Shown: positions 9,677-18,959, counted from the stretch's first letter. The stretch is 64,000 nt of DNA from Hyphomicrobiaceae bacterium (GCA_030655135.1 JAURWC010000075.1:111001-175000); one strand, 5' to 3'. Made by a program: numbers and translations. Notes: generated by a model from the letters alone, not told the origin.

Positions 9677-11239
9677 TCAGTTCCGCACGAACAACGTGTC
9701 GACGATGCGCGTTGCGCCTTTCAGCACGTCGAGCCGCACCTTCATGAAGTTCCGCCGCTGTTCGATTTTCTCAGGGCCGAAGATCATCGTCCGGTCGCGC
9801 AAGACGCGATCGCTCTGCCACGTAGGTACGCCTTTCGCCGCCGGCTCCCCGTCTCGCGCGAACGCAAACAGCAGGTCCGACGCCTGCCGCGCCATCGCGC
9901 GATCCGTCTCGGTGAGATCCCGCGCCGTTCCCTCATAGATGTCCGCCGTGTCGAGAAAGAACGGAATGTCTGCACCGTGGCCGACCCCGTTGGGATGTTT
10001 GTCTCGCGTCTTCTCCGGCACATAGTCGAAATAGTAGCGCCACGTCGGCGCCCGCTTGGCGTGCCGATCCGCCGTCCATCGCGTGTTCATCGTGAAGACG
10101 ATGTCGCGCAGCGCCTGCCGCGCCATCTCGTCGCCGCTGACGCCGGGATACAGCGCGCCAAGCGCAAAACCCGCAACGCCCAGCTTTTTGACGATCGCCG
10201 CAGGCTCGAGCCCGAACCCGGCAAGCACGCTCACATCGTCGCTGGTATTGCCGATGATCAGCGGCAGCTTCTGCTCACGCCCCGCCGCAAACGTGTCGAC
10301 GATCGACACCGGCAACACCTCGTCGCCGACAATCCCGACCGGCCCCAGCCCGGCTTCCTTGTCGGCGATGTCGCCAAACTTTTCCGCTGGCACGCGCCGC
10401 AGGTCGGCCAGCGACGCGTTCGCTCCGTCAAGCCCCACGCCCTTCGCCACGGCGGCACCCACAAGGCGCGCTTTGTCCGGCTTTACGTCGGGCAGAATGT
10501 AGACGCTCATCGCCACGCCGCGGTTGAACAACCCGCGCGCCAGCGGCGATGAGTACAGCGCCAGCACGCTCTTCCCGCCCGCCGACTGCCCCATGATTGT
10601 AACGTTGCCGGCATCGCCGCCGAATGCTGCGATATTGGCCTGCACCCACTTCAGCGCCGCGATTTGGTCGAGCAGCCCGAAGTTGCTCGGCCCCTTTGGC
10701 CGTGCCTTGTCGAGTGCGGGATGCGCGAAGAACCCCAGCGGCCCAAGGCGGTAATTGATGCTGACGAAGACCGCGCCCTTCTTGGCCATCGGCGTGCCGT
10801 CGTAGATCGGCATGCCACCCGCGCCGAACACGAACGCGCCGCCATGAATCCACACGATGACGGGCAGCTTCGCCTTCGCCCCCGTCTTCGGCGTCCAGAC
10901 GTTGAGGGTGAGGCAATCCTCGCTGAGCCGGCCCGGATCGCCGCCGTTCTCAGCCGACAGTCCCGGCTTCTGGATGCAAGCGTCGCCATACGTGTCGGCG
11001 CGCTTGTCGCCAGCCCAGGCCTTCACCGCCTTCGGTTCCACCCAACGCAAGTCGCCGACGGGTGGCGCTGCATATGGAATGCCCTTGAAGGATGCAACGC
11101 CGTCCGTCGCCACGCCGGCAACGACGCCTGATCGCGTCTTGATGCGCGTATCAGGCGCCGCCTGCGTTTGCGTTGCAAACGACATGAATGACAGCGCCGC
11201 AAACAACAGGACAAGCGTGCGATAGCGTTTTGTTATCAT
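9677..11239 (-). CDS. Secreted type-B carboxylesterase
   Basis: 520 residues of the carboxylesterase/lipase family (PF00135). An N-terminal signal peptide (LVLLFAALSFMSFATQTQAA) implies export. Family blocks follow: GIPYAAPPVGDLRW, EDCLTLNVW, PVIVWIHGGAFVFG and the nucleophile elbow IMGQSAGGKSV (GQSAGG instead of the commoner GESAGG). The acid probably lies in GNTSDDVSVL and the histidine in GVGHGADIPF. ATG at 11239 with GGGAG eight bases upstream. The natural substrate is unknown. Divergent from the next gene. Confidence 0.9.
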   Translation of the reverse strand: MITKRYRTLVLLFAALSFMSFATQTQAAPDTRIKTRSGVVAGVATDGVASFKGIPYAAPPVGDLRWVEPKAVKAWAGDKRADTYGDACIQKPGLSAENGGDPGRLSEDCLTLNVWTPKTGAKAKLPVIVWIHGGAFVFGAGGMPIYDGTPMAKKGAVFVSINYRLGPLGFFAHPALDKARPKGPSNFGLLDQIAALKWVQANIAAFGGDAGNVTIMGQSAGGKSVLALYSSPLARGLFNRGVAMSVYILPDVKPDKARLVGAAVAKGVGLDGANASLADLRRVPAEKFGDIADKEAGLGPVGIVGDEVLPVSIVDTFAAGREQKLPLIIGNTSDDVSVLAGFGLEPAAIVKKLGVAGFALGALYPGVSGDEMARQALRDIVFTMNTRWTADRHAKRAPTWRYYFDYVPEKTRDKHPNGVGHGADIPFFLDTADIYEGTARDLTETDRAMARQASDLLFAFARDGEPAAKGVPTWQSDRVLRDRTMIFGPEKIEQRRNFMKVRLDVLKGATRIVDTLFVRN

Positions 11240-11420
11240 GATCGGGCTCCCCTGCAGCGGCAGGAGCTAACCACAAGCTCGACAATGCCGTGTAGGCGCG
11301 TATCGCCTGTCCCATCGCGTATCGAATGAGCGACGCTTTTTTCTGAAGGTATTGCCAGCTGCCCGGGCTTCGCGCCAACTATCTCCATGCTGATTTTTAT
11401 GTTTGTTTGTGGAGAGTAAG

Positions 11421-12152
11421 ATGTCTTTGATCATGCAGGTTGATACCGTTGACATGCACAATGTCGGGGCCCCTTTTCACCCGATGACGTTTCTCGTAGC
11501 GCATGGTCAGGTTTCGTCGAGCGGGTGGTCGGCACCGCAACTGGCACCTCGATATTATGTCGTGCCGCCGGCGGACGGCATGTGGGATATCGACTTCATT
11601 GCCGATGCACCATCAGGCACCGTGTTGAACGTAGTCCTGCCGGTCAGCGCGAGCCGGTTGATCGAAGTGCCAGAATGGTTCAAGGGCGTTCGCGTGCATG
11701 CAGAACAGGGGTTTGTCGAAGCAAAGCACTTTGGCAAGGCCTTATCAGCCACCTCGGCAACAGGAAGTGTCGTCGCGAGTCACATGCAGAAAGGCGTTGC
11801 GCCTTTGGCTGCGGCGGCGGCCATCGTTTCCACTGATCTTGCCATCTATGACGACAGCTTCCAACCGACCGGAAACACCAAGTTCGACCCCTGGCCACAT
11901 GTGGAGATGAAGAAGCTGCGGCATCATCTGACGTTGACGGTCAGCGGCCCCGACGAACAGAAAATCCGAAACTGCATCAATCAGGCTGTCGGCGCTGGGT
12001 TGCTCGTTGCGATCGCAGCAGCTTACACCACCGGCGGGCTCGGCTTATCGGCTGCGGTTACGGCCTTCCTTTCAAGCCTCACGTCGTGCCTGGGCAACGG
12101 TTTCGAAGCCAAGGTCGACGACCGCTCCTGCTGGATTACCTGGTGGACCTGA
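11421..12152 (+). CDS. Unknown protein with glycine-rich hydrophobic C-terminus
   Basis: 243 residues, family not recognised. The first half is beta-like (PMTFLVAHGQVSSSGWSAPQ, then PADGMWDIDFIAD, then GTVLNVVLPVSASRL), suggesting a small sandwich domain. The end carries an amphipathic-to-hydrophobic segment between two cysteines (NCINQAVGAGLLVAIAAAY then FLSSLTSCLGNGF) and finishes CWITWWT. There is no signal peptide. The ATG at 11421 has GGAGAG upstream at proper spacing; a TTG at 11403 is less likely. The glycine/alanine-rich helix recalls bacteriocin or pore-forming segments, but this is only resemblance. It stands alone between divergent and convergent neighbours. Confidence 0.6.
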   Translation: MSLIMQVDTVDMHNVGAPFHPMTFLVAHGQVSSSGWSAPQLAPRYYVVPPADGMWDIDFIADAPSGTVLNVVLPVSASRLIEVPEWFKGVRVHAEQGFVEAKHFGKALSATSATGSVVASHMQKGVAPLAAAAAIVSTDLAIYDDSFQPTGNTKFDPWPHVEMKKLRHHLTLTVSGPDEQKIRNCINQAVGAGLLVAIAAAYTTGGLGLSAAVTAFLSSLTSCLGNGFEAKVDDRSCWITWWT

Positions 12153-12172
12153 GGATCCAGGCTGCCGCGCCA

Positions 12173-13282
12173 CTAACTTGGCCGCGCTAACACCCCGCCC
12201 GTCATCGGCGCAGCGACGCCCGTCGTCCCCGGAAACGTAATCGGCAGCCCCTTGAGCGATCGCACCGCCAGGTAGGCCCACGCTTCGGCCTCGATGCTGT
12301 CGCCGTTGAGGCCGATGTCCTCTGCCGAAAGCACCGGCACGTCCAGGTGGCGCCGCAGCAACTCCATCACGAAGCCGTTGTGCCGCCCGCCCCCACAGAT
12401 CACCCAAACCTTCGGCGGCTCCGGCATCAGCGAAACGCTGCGCACCACCGACACGACAGTCACCTGCGCCAGCGTCGCCGCGCCGTCTGCCGTGGCCAGT
12501 CCGTCCAGTGGCCGTAGTGTGAAGTCGTAGCGGTCGAGCGACTTCGGCGCCGCCTGCTGCAGATACGGATGCTTGAGGTAGACCGACAGCCGATCGATAT
12601 CGACGTTGCCGGTCCGCGCCAGCGCGCCGTCGCGATCGTAAGGTTCGTTCGACTGACGCGAAACCCAGTCGTCCATCAGCGCGTTGCCGGGCCCGGTATC
12701 GAACGCGAGAATGTCCTCGCCCTCGCCGATCCCGTCGCCAATCCAGGTCACGTTTGCCACGCCGCCGATGTTGAGAATGGCCACCGGCCGCTCGGTCAAC
12801 TTGGCGGCGAACGCCCGGTGATACGCCGGTGCCAGCGGTGCGCCCTGGCCGCCGGCGGCAATGTCGGCCGCCCGCATGTCGTACACCACCGGCACGCCGG
12901 TGAGCCGGGCCAGCAGCGTGCCGTCACCCAGCTGCACGGTCAGCTTCTCTTCGGCGCGATGCAGCACCGTCTGTCCATGAAAGCCGATGACATCCACGCT
13001 CGCGGCATCGACACCATTCTTAGCCAGGAAATCCTTCACCAGCTGCGCGTGCAGTTCCGTCAGCTGGCGCTCGATACGGCCCAGCGTCCCCGGGCGCTCG
13101 GTGCGATCCAACATGCGCGAGGCCTCTACCATCGCCGCAGCCAGCCCCTCGCGTTCGCCTGCGGTATACTGCCGGCTTCCCGCGAAGCGGCGCGTCACGT
13201 GGGCCTCGCCGTCGGTCTCGATCAGCGCGATATCGATGCCGTCCATCGAGGTGCCGCTCATCATGCCAATCGCGCGCATCAT
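12173..13282 (-). CDS. anmK: Anhydro-N-acetylmuramic acid kinase
   Basis: Phosphorylates and opens anhydroMurNAc released from cell-wall turnover, giving MurNAc-6-phosphate for recycling. 369 residues, the normal length. The N-terminus MMRAIGMMSGTSMDGIDIAL is the family signature; later blocks are DVIGFHGQTVLHR, GQGAPLAPAYH, NIGGVANVTWIG, AFDTGPGNALMDDW and WVICGGGRHN. The first of two adjacent ATGs (13282) is taken, with AAGGTGAG just upstream; the second, at 13279, is equally spaced. Divergent from tyrS. Confidence 0.95.
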   Translation of the reverse strand: MMRAIGMMSGTSMDGIDIALIETDGEAHVTRRFAGSRQYTAGEREGLAAAMVEASRMLDRTERPGTLGRIERQLTELHAQLVKDFLAKNGVDAASVDVIGFHGQTVLHRAEEKLTVQLGDGTLLARLTGVPVVYDMRAADIAAGGQGAPLAPAYHRAFAAKLTERPVAILNIGGVANVTWIGDGIGEGEDILAFDTGPGNALMDDWVSRQSNEPYDRDGALARTGNVDIDRLSVYLKHPYLQQAAPKSLDRYDFTLRPLDGLATADGAATLAQVTVVSVVRSVSLMPEPPKVWVICGGGRHNGFVMELLRRHLDVPVLSAEDIGLNGDSIEAEAWAYLAVRSLKGLPITFPGTTGVAAPMTGGVLARPS

Positions 13283-13381
13283 CGGGCTCACCTTGAACTT
13301 TCCTGTTATGGGGGGTATCCCGACGGGCCGGCCCCTGAGCCGGCTATTGAATGAGCAGCCAGTTAACAAAGCAATCCCGGC

Positions 13382-14653
13382 ATGACGACGATCAAAAGCG
13401 ATTTTTTGCGCACCTTAAGCGAGCGCGGTTACGTCCACCAAACCTCTGATCTTGCTGCCATAGATACCTTGGCGGCCGAAGGCAAGATCGTGGCGTATGT
13501 GGGGTATGACTGCACGGCGCCGTCGCTACATATCGGCCATTTGCTGTCGATCATGATGTTGAGGTGGCTGCAGAAAACCGGCGCGGGCAAGCCGGTCGCC
13601 CTGATGGGCGGCGGCACGACGCGCGTGGGCGACCCGTCGGGCCGCGACGAGACGCGGCGCATTCTGACGCTGGAAAAGATCGGCGAGAACAAGCAGGGCA
13701 TCAAGCAGGTGTTCGAAAAGTTCCTGACGTTCGGCGACGGCGCTGGGCAAGCCGTGATGGTCGACAACGCCGATTGGCTGGCTCCGCTCAACTACATCGA
13801 CTTCCTGCGCGACGTCGGCCGGCACTTCTCGGTCAATCGCATGCTGTCGATGGACTCAGCCAAGATGCGGCTCGATCGCGAGCAGGAACTGTCGTTCATC
13901 GAGTTCAACTACATGCTGCTGCAGGCCTACGACTATGTGGAGCTGTCGCGGCGCATCGGCTGCAATTTGCAGATGGGCGGCTCCGACCAGTGGGGCAACA
14001 TCGTCACCGGCATCGATCTCGGCCGCCGCATGGGCACGCCGCAGCTGCACGCGCTGACGTGTCCGCTGCTGACGACGGCGTCCGGCGCCAAGATGGGCAA
14101 AACCGCTGCCGGCGCGGTCTGGCTCAATGACGACGGCGAGGACGGCTACAAGCTGTCGGCCTACGACTACTGGCAGTTCTGGCGCAACACGGAAGACGCC
14201 GACGTCGCGCGCTTCCTGAAGCTCTTCACCTTTCTGTCGATGACCGAGGTCGAAAAACTGGCGGCCCTGCAAGGCGCCGAGATCAACGAAGCCAAGAAGG
14301 CTTTGGCGACGGAAGCGACCGCCCTCATCCACGGCCGCGACAAAGCCGAAGCCGCCGCCGAAACCGCGCGCAAGACGTTCGAGCAAGGCGCCTTGGCGGA
14401 AGACCTGCCGACCGTGTCGATCCCCGGCGCCGAGTTGGACGCAGGCGTCGGCGTGCTGCAGGCGTTCGTGCTCGCTGGGCTGGTAAAATCCAACGGCGAA
14501 GCCCGCCGTCAGATCCAGGGCGGCGGCCTAAAAGTCAACGACGCGGCAGTGGCTGACGAGAAAGCCCGCCTCACCCGCGCCGACATCACGTCCGACGGCG
14601 TGATCAAGCTCTCGATGGGCAAAAAGAAACACGTGCTGCTGCGGCTGGCGTAA
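13382..14653 (+). CDS. tyrS: Tyrosyl-tRNA synthetase
   Basis: Class I aminoacyl-tRNA synthetase charging tRNA-Tyr. 423 residues: the HIGH motif is SLHIGHL (residues 48-54), the tyrosine pocket is [12 protein letters not shown] and [12 protein letters not shown], and the KMSKS loop is [14 protein letters not shown] near residue 237 (KMGKT variant). The C-terminal S4 RNA-binding domain is visible in [23 protein letters not shown] at 13382 ([12 protein letters not shown]). Transcribed away from anmK across a 99-base gap. Confidence 0.97.
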   Translation: MTTIKSDFLRTLSERGYVHQTSDLAAIDTLAAEGKIVAYVGYDCTAPSLHIGHLLSIMMLRWLQKTGAGKPVALMGGGTTRVGDPSGRDETRRILTLEKIGENKQGIKQVFEKFLTFGDGAGQAVMVDNADWLAPLNYIDFLRDVGRHFSVNRMLSMDSAKMRLDREQELSFIEFNYMLLQAYDYVELSRRIGCNLQMGGSDQWGNIVTGIDLGRRMGTPQLHALTCPLLTTASGAKMGKTAAGAVWLNDDGEDGYKLSAYDYWQFWRNTEDADVARFLKLFTFLSMTEVEKLAALQGAEINEAKKALATEATALIHGRDKAEAAAETARKTFEQGALAEDLPTVSIPGAELDAGVGVLQAFVLAGLVKSNGEARRQIQGGGLKVNDAAVADEKARLTRADITSDGVIKLSMGKKKHVLLRLA

Positions 14654-14680
14654 AGCCGCTTCCTATTGCGGAGGTCCGCA

Positions 14681-14836
14681 CTTCTCCCTCTCCCCGCGCG
14701 CGGGGAGAGGGTCGGGGTGAGGGGCAGGCTCTTGCTCGTCGCCCGACAAAGCTGCCATTCTTCGTGCACCATAACGCACGCTCGCGCGGATGCTGCCCCT
14801 CCCCTAACCCTCTCCCCGTAAGGACGGGGAGAGGGG
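14681..14836. repeat. REP-like dispersed element, copy 2
   Basis: Lies between the converging tyrS and FGE-like genes. It has the same two modules as the copy at 3041: CTTCTCCCTCTCCCCGCGCG with GGGGAGAGGGTCGGGGTGAG, a 60-base unique spacer, then TGCCCCTCCCCTAACCCTCT with GTAAGGACGGGGAGAGGGG. Each module forms its own hairpin, and together they can also pair end to end. It may serve as a bidirectional transcript end. Confidence 0.8.
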
Positions 14837-14845
14837 ACCGCGTCG

Positions 14846-15901
14846 TCATCGCGTCGAAGGTACCAGCGTCCTCGCCACCCTGAACCCCACGCTGAAATTG
14901 CGGAAGTCGTGGTCTTGGCGCAGGCGCGTCGAACTCTTCATGAAGCGCGCTTCGTAGAAGCTCGACCCGCCGCGCAGCACGTGCAGCTCCGGCGCGTCGC
15001 GGACGGCGCAGTCGTCCTTGTCGCGCGCGCCGCCGTCTTCGCGCCCCGAGCGGAAGTCGTCGCAATAGTAATCTGCCGTCCATTCCCAGACGTTGCCGTG
15101 CACGTTGTGCAGGCCCCACGCGTTTGCGGCAAAACTCGTCACCGGTGCGTTGTTGACGCCGTCCCACTCGCTGCCGCAGCCGCGGCACGCCGCCATCACC
15201 TTATCGCCAGGCTTCTCCGGATTTCCCCACCAATAGGTTGTGCGCGTGCCGGCGCGCGCCGCGTACTCCCACTCCGCATCGCTCGGCAGGCGATAGGCCT
15301 GCCCCGTCGTCTTGCCCAACCAGAGGGCGTAGGCGACCGCATCATCCCAGCTGACGCCGACGATGGGAAAGGTCTTGCCCGTCACGTTGCCGCCGAGCCG
15401 CTTGTAGTAATTGTTGCGCCCCGTCTCGATATTGAATTGCCCGCCAGCCTCACGCCACTCAGGTTCACGGCAAGCGCCGGCCGCAACGCAGCGCTCGTAC
15501 TCGCCGACGGACACCTCGTACTTGCCGATGGCGAACGTCTGCAGCGTGACGCGGCGCACCTTCTCGGCGGCCTTGCGCTCTTCCACCGTCTCGATCGTGC
15601 CGAGTTCAATGCCGCGCTCCGACGACGGCACCACCAGCATTTGCGGACACAGATCCTGGTCCTTGCAATCGCGGAACGCCGTCCCCGATCCGGCAATGAT
15701 CGGCCGCTCCTTCACGGCCCCATCGTCGGCCACGCTGCGCACGACGACGACCTCAGCGCTTTCCACGCGAGCCTGAACGCCGCCCGGCTCTCCCTCTGTG
15801 AAGGCGAACGCCCACGGGGCCACCACGGCCGCAAACACAACGGCGACTGCCACCACACACGCTTTGCCGGCGGCGCCTAAAATTCCAAAATCAATACGCA
15901 C
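14846..15901 (-). CDS. Exported FGE-fold (SUMF1/formylglycine-generating-like) protein without catalytic cysteines
   Basis: 351 residues. After a hydrophobic export signal (GKACVVAVAVVFAAVVAPWA) comes a sulfatase-modifying-factor domain (PF03781): FAIGKYEVSVGEYERCVAAG, GVSWDDAVAYALWLG, YRLPSDAEWEYAARAG, NVHGNVWEWTADYY, then LRGGSSFYEARFMKSSTRLR and FSVGFRVAR. In true formylglycine generators two cysteines follow the RGGS motif; here there are none, so oxidase activity is unlikely and a binding role is inferred. A GTG at 15901 is chosen as start because GGGGGAG lies five bases upstream; an ATG at 15931 lacks such a site. Confidence 0.8.
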   Translation of the reverse strand: MRIDFGILGAAGKACVVAVAVVFAAVVAPWAFAFTEGEPGGVQARVESAEVVVVRSVADDGAVKERPIIAGSGTAFRDCKDQDLCPQMLVVPSSERGIELGTIETVEERKAAEKVRRVTLQTFAIGKYEVSVGEYERCVAAGACREPEWREAGGQFNIETGRNNYYKRLGGNVTGKTFPIVGVSWDDAVAYALWLGKTTGQAYRLPSDAEWEYAARAGTRTTYWWGNPEKPGDKVMAACRGCGSEWDGVNNAPVTSFAANAWGLHNVHGNVWEWTADYYCDDFRSGREDGGARDKDDCAVRDAPELHVLRGGSSFYEARFMKSSTRLRQDHDFRNFSVGFRVARTLVPSTR

Positions 15902-16140
15902 ACTGTCTCCCCCAAGACGAGCCCTTGTCATAGCAGCAATCTTGGCGACACGTGGTTTTCTTGACACGCTACCGGGACTGCAAACTGCTACATGTTGGTG
16001 GGTGAGCACAAATCTTACGCGTATGAGAAGCAATCTGTGGAAAAAGATGAAGTTAGTCTACTGGACTCACTTACAAACAAAGATGTTTAGTAAACCGCGC
16101 GTGATCGAACGATCGACACCAAGCAGCTAGGATTAACCTG

Positions 16141-17226
16141 ATGCAATTGAAGGTCCAACGCTCGACTGAGGCGCAAGGCCCGACGTCGATCGAGCAGCTC
16201 GTTAACCGGGAGATCAAAGTCCTTGATCACGGTTTCGTTCGCGTTGTCGATCTCATGGGATCAGATGCCGCTGTCGTTCAGGCGGCGCGTGTCTCCTATG
16301 GCAAAGGGACCAAAAAAACCACTGAGGACCGCGGGCTCATCAGGTACTTGATGAAGCATCGGCATAGCACGCCATTTGAAATGTGCGAAATCAAACTGCA
16401 CGTAAAACTTCCCATTTTTGTCGCTCGCCAGTGGGTTCGTCACCGCACTGCAAATATCAATGAGTACAGCGCGCGTTACTCGCTTTTGGACAAAGAATTC
16501 TACTTGCCGGATGAGTCCTATTTAAACTTGGCTTTGAAGGAGCAAAAAATCGCAGCGGCGTTAGCCGATGCTCGCTCCAAAGGTCAGAACGATCTGTTTG
16601 GAACTGCCGGAATTGGATCAAAGGGGCTGCGGGCTACTGCTGCGCAGAGCAAAGTCAATAAACAAGGCCGGGAAACTGTCCTTGAAGAAAGCGAAGCCCT
16701 CGACCATCTCAGTACGATCAAAAATTTGTCTGAGAAAGCGTACCGCGATTATAAGCGGCTTCTGAATCGAACGGCGGATGACAAAATTATTGATGAAAAG
16801 CGCGAAGGGCTCGCCCGAGAGCTGGCGCGAATGGTGCTGCCGACAAATTATTATACGCAGTGGTACTGGAAAACCGACCTTCACAACCTCTTTCACTTCA
16901 TCTCGCTCAGAGCGGACAGTCACGCTCAGTACGAGATACAGGAGTACGCGAAGGCGATTGCGGATGTCGTTGCAGAGTGGGTGCCCTTTTCTTATGAGGC
17001 CTTCGTCGACTATCGGCAAGGCGCCCAAACTCTTTCTAAGATAGAGGTTGAGCTAGTTAAGCAGCTCCTGTCTGGACTAGATGTAGAACAGGAGACGAGT
17101 GGTCTTTCTGTGCGAGAATGGAAAGAGTTCGCAAGTCGCTTTGCGCTCGGTGAAAAGTCAGAAGCCAACGTTGAATCAAAGCCCAGCAAGTCAAAATCTG
17201 GGAAAGCCGCGAAGCGCAAAAAGTAG
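16141..17226 (+). CDS. thyX: FAD-dependent thymidylate synthase ThyX
   Basis: Makes dTMP from dUMP using FAD, methylene-tetrahydrofolate and NADPH. The ThyX signature is RQWVRHRTANINEYSARYS (asparagine at the first serine of the canonical RHRxxSxNExSxR). Further blocks are MKHRHSTPFEMCEIKLHVKL, ARELARMVLPTNYYTQWYW and LFHFISLRADSHAQYEIQEY. At 361 residues it is longer than typical ThyX (roughly 220-300), with a mid-protein insertion (ADARSKGQNDLFGT region) and a lysine-rich tail. GC content is visibly lower than in neighbouring genes. ATG at 16141 with TAGGA upstream. Converges on the CPBP pair with 17 bases between stops. Confidence 0.93.
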   Translation: MQLKVQRSTEAQGPTSIEQLVNREIKVLDHGFVRVVDLMGSDAAVVQAARVSYGKGTKKTTEDRGLIRYLMKHRHSTPFEMCEIKLHVKLPIFVARQWVRHRTANINEYSARYSLLDKEFYLPDESYLNLALKEQKIAAALADARSKGQNDLFGTAGIGSKGLRATAAQSKVNKQGRETVLEESEALDHLSTIKNLSEKAYRDYKRLLNRTADDKIIDEKREGLARELARMVLPTNYYTQWYWKTDLHNLFHFISLRADSHAQYEIQEYAKAIADVVAEWVPFSYEAFVDYRQGAQTLSKIEVELVKQLLSGLDVEQETSGLSVREWKEFASRFALGEKSEANVESKPSKSKSGKAAKRKK

Positions 17227-17243
17227 GTTCGATCTCGGTTAGC

Positions 17244-18077
17244 TCAGGCGGGTGCGACGCTGGCCAAATACGCCAGCAGCACGCAATTGGCCACCATGTG
17301 CGCGACGATTGCAGCCCGGATCGAGCCCGTACGCCACACCAGCCACGTCAACAGCAAACCGCCGCTGAACACCGTAACTAGCCCCGCTGCCGAATACTGG
17401 AAATGCGGCGCCGCCCACAGCACGTTGGCCACCAGGCCGGCGCCGATGATGCCGAGCCGGCTCTTGGCCAGCGCCGTCAGCAGATAGCCGCGAAACGCCA
17501 GTTCCTCCGAGATCGGCGCCAGGACCCCAATGGCAAGCACCGTTCCCCACCACAGCGGCGACTGCAGCCCGCTGACGAACGAGCGCGTGTCCTGCAGCAC
17601 ACTGTACCCCGGCACGAGCAGATGCATCACTGCCAGCAGACCCGCCAGCACGGCAGCCAGCCCCAGGCCCGCCAAGATAGACGCGCCCCAGCCCAGTGGC
17701 GGCTGCGCGAACTGCAGCGTCTCGGCACGCAAGCCGCCGCGGTTCGCCGCCAGCCAAACCATCGCGATCAACGGCACCTGCGTCAGCATCGTCGATATCA
17801 GCATCAGCGGCGCCTCTAGCCCCGTGCCCACGATCTGCGCGTTGAACTCCTCTACCCCAAGCAACTTGGTCGCGAGCCAGAAAACCAGAACCTGCAGCGC
17901 AATGATCACCAGGGCCATGGCCACTAGCGCCAATAAAGCGCTTGCCGGCCCCCACGCCGTGACAGCGCGATGGCGCGGCGGTCCCGACATCACATCGTGC
18001 AACGCAAGGCTTTGCACGCGTTGCCCGGCGTCGTGCATCGCCCGGCCCGATCGCTTGCCTTCGCCGGTTCCGGTCAT
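17244..18077 (-). CDS. CPBP-family intramembrane metalloprotease (second of tandem pair)
   Basis: 277 residues, about eight hydrophobic segments. The CPBP/Abi (PF02517) motifs are EELAFRGYLLTAL (the EExxxR glutamates and arginine) and two histidines in LWAAPHFQYS and IVAHMVANC, the presumed zinc-site residues. Homologues process prenylated or membrane proteins or act in immunity to bacteriocins; the target here is unknown. The ATG at 18077 overlaps the stop of the preceding paralogue (ATGA). A much longer in-frame reading runs antisense-like through the paralogue and is discarded. Clearly a duplicate of the gene at 18074-18877. Confidence 0.85.
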   Translation of the reverse strand: MTGTGEGKRSGRAMHDAGQRVQSLALHDVMSGPPRHRAVTAWGPASALLALVAMALVIIALQVLVFWLATKLLGVEEFNAQIVGTGLEAPLMLISTMLTQVPLIAMVWLAANRGGLRAETLQFAQPPLGWGASILAGLGLAAVLAGLLAVMHLLVPGYSVLQDTRSFVSGLQSPLWWGTVLAIGVLAPISEELAFRGYLLTALAKSRLGIIGAGLVANVLWAAPHFQYSAAGLVTVFSGGLLLTWLVWRTGSIRAAIVAHMVANCVLLAYLASVAPA

Positions 18078-18877
18078 GTCGCGGGCGCCATGGCCGCCAG
18101 GAATGCCACCGACACCCCGTTGACGATGGCATGCGCTACGATACAGGCGCGGATCGATGACGTGCGCCACATGATCCACGTCAGCAGCAGGCCCGCAAGA
18201 AACACGCTGGCCATGCCGGCCGGCGAATACTGCAGGTGCATCAACGTCCACACGACGTTCGTCATCAGCCCTCCACCGACGATGCCCAACCGCGTCTTGG
18301 CCAGAGCCGTCAGCCAGAACCCGCGAAACGCCAGCTCTTCCCAAATCGGCGCCAGCACCACGGCCACCAGCAGCGTGCCCCACCAGTATTGCGAGCGCAG
18401 CCCCTCCGACAGCACGTTTGTTTCTTTGAACGGGTCGAAGCCCACGACGTGGTGCATCCCCCATTCCAGCAGTCCCGTCAGCACCACAATCAGCAGGCCC
18501 GCGACAATGCATCCCGGGATGCTGAGCGGCGGCAGACGGAACTGCAAAGTGTCGGGCCGCATATTGGCTCGCCCTGCCAGCGCCCACAGCAGCACGATGG
18601 ATAGCAACTGCGTCGCCATCATCACACCAAGCACGACGGGCGACGCCAGGCTCATCTGCTTGATCTCGCCCGCCAGCCCCATCGTCCCAAGCAGAACGAC
18701 CACGGGGATCGCCAACATCGACGGTCCAAACGCTGCCACGAACGTCATCGCCGACGCCTCGATCGGTCCCCACGGCGTTACCGCGCGATAGCGTGGCGCA
18801 CCGGAAAACAATGTGCCGATCGTCGCCGGGCTTTGATTTGCCGTAGCCTCGGCCTCGGGCGTCTGCGACAGTGGCAT
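18074..18877 (-). CDS. CPBP-family intramembrane metalloprotease (first of tandem pair)
   Basis: 267 residues, multi-pass membrane protein. It shares with its downstream neighbour the soluble N-terminal motif APRYRAVTPWGPIEA (neighbour: PPRHRAVTAWGPASA), the active-site block WEELAFRGFWLTALAKTRLG and the end VAHAIVNGVSVAFLAAMAP. ATG at 18877 with GAGG just upstream. The two genes overlap by four bases and form a two-gene operon, a tandem duplication with substantial divergence in the first membrane segments. Confidence 0.85.
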   Translation of the reverse strand: MPLSQTPEAEATANQSPATIGTLFSGAPRYRAVTPWGPIEASAMTFVAAFGPSMLAIPVVVLLGTMGLAGEIKQMSLASPVVLGVMMATQLLSIVLLWALAGRANMRPDTLQFRLPPLSIPGCIVAGLLIVVLTGLLEWGMHHVVGFDPFKETNVLSEGLRSQYWWGTLLVAVVLAPIWEELAFRGFWLTALAKTRLGIVGGGLMTNVVWTLMHLQYSPAGMASVFLAGLLLTWIMWRTSSIRACIVAHAIVNGVSVAFLAAMAPAT

Positions 18878-18959
18878 CCTCGGTTTCCTCCGCTCAAGCC
18901 TCGCCGGAATGAGGACGGCTTCCGCGGCCCCGTCAACGTCTTGTTCTGCGAAAGCCCTT

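Noticed and set aside
12569..13354. Plus-strand frame of 261 codons opposite anmK
   Set aside because: Shadow of a high-GC gene; arginine/histidine-rich, no ribosome site, while anmK on the other strand is unambiguous.
17227..17243. GGTTCGATCTCGG after thyX, resembling a tRNA T-arm
   Set aside because: No acceptor stem, anticodon arm or CCA context; only 17 bases separate two stop codons.
18074..18773. Long minus-strand open frame continuing upstream of the second CPBP gene
   Set aside because: It overlaps the first CPBP gene in another frame and has glycine/aspartate-rich nonsense composition; the ATGA overlap at 18077 is the natural start.
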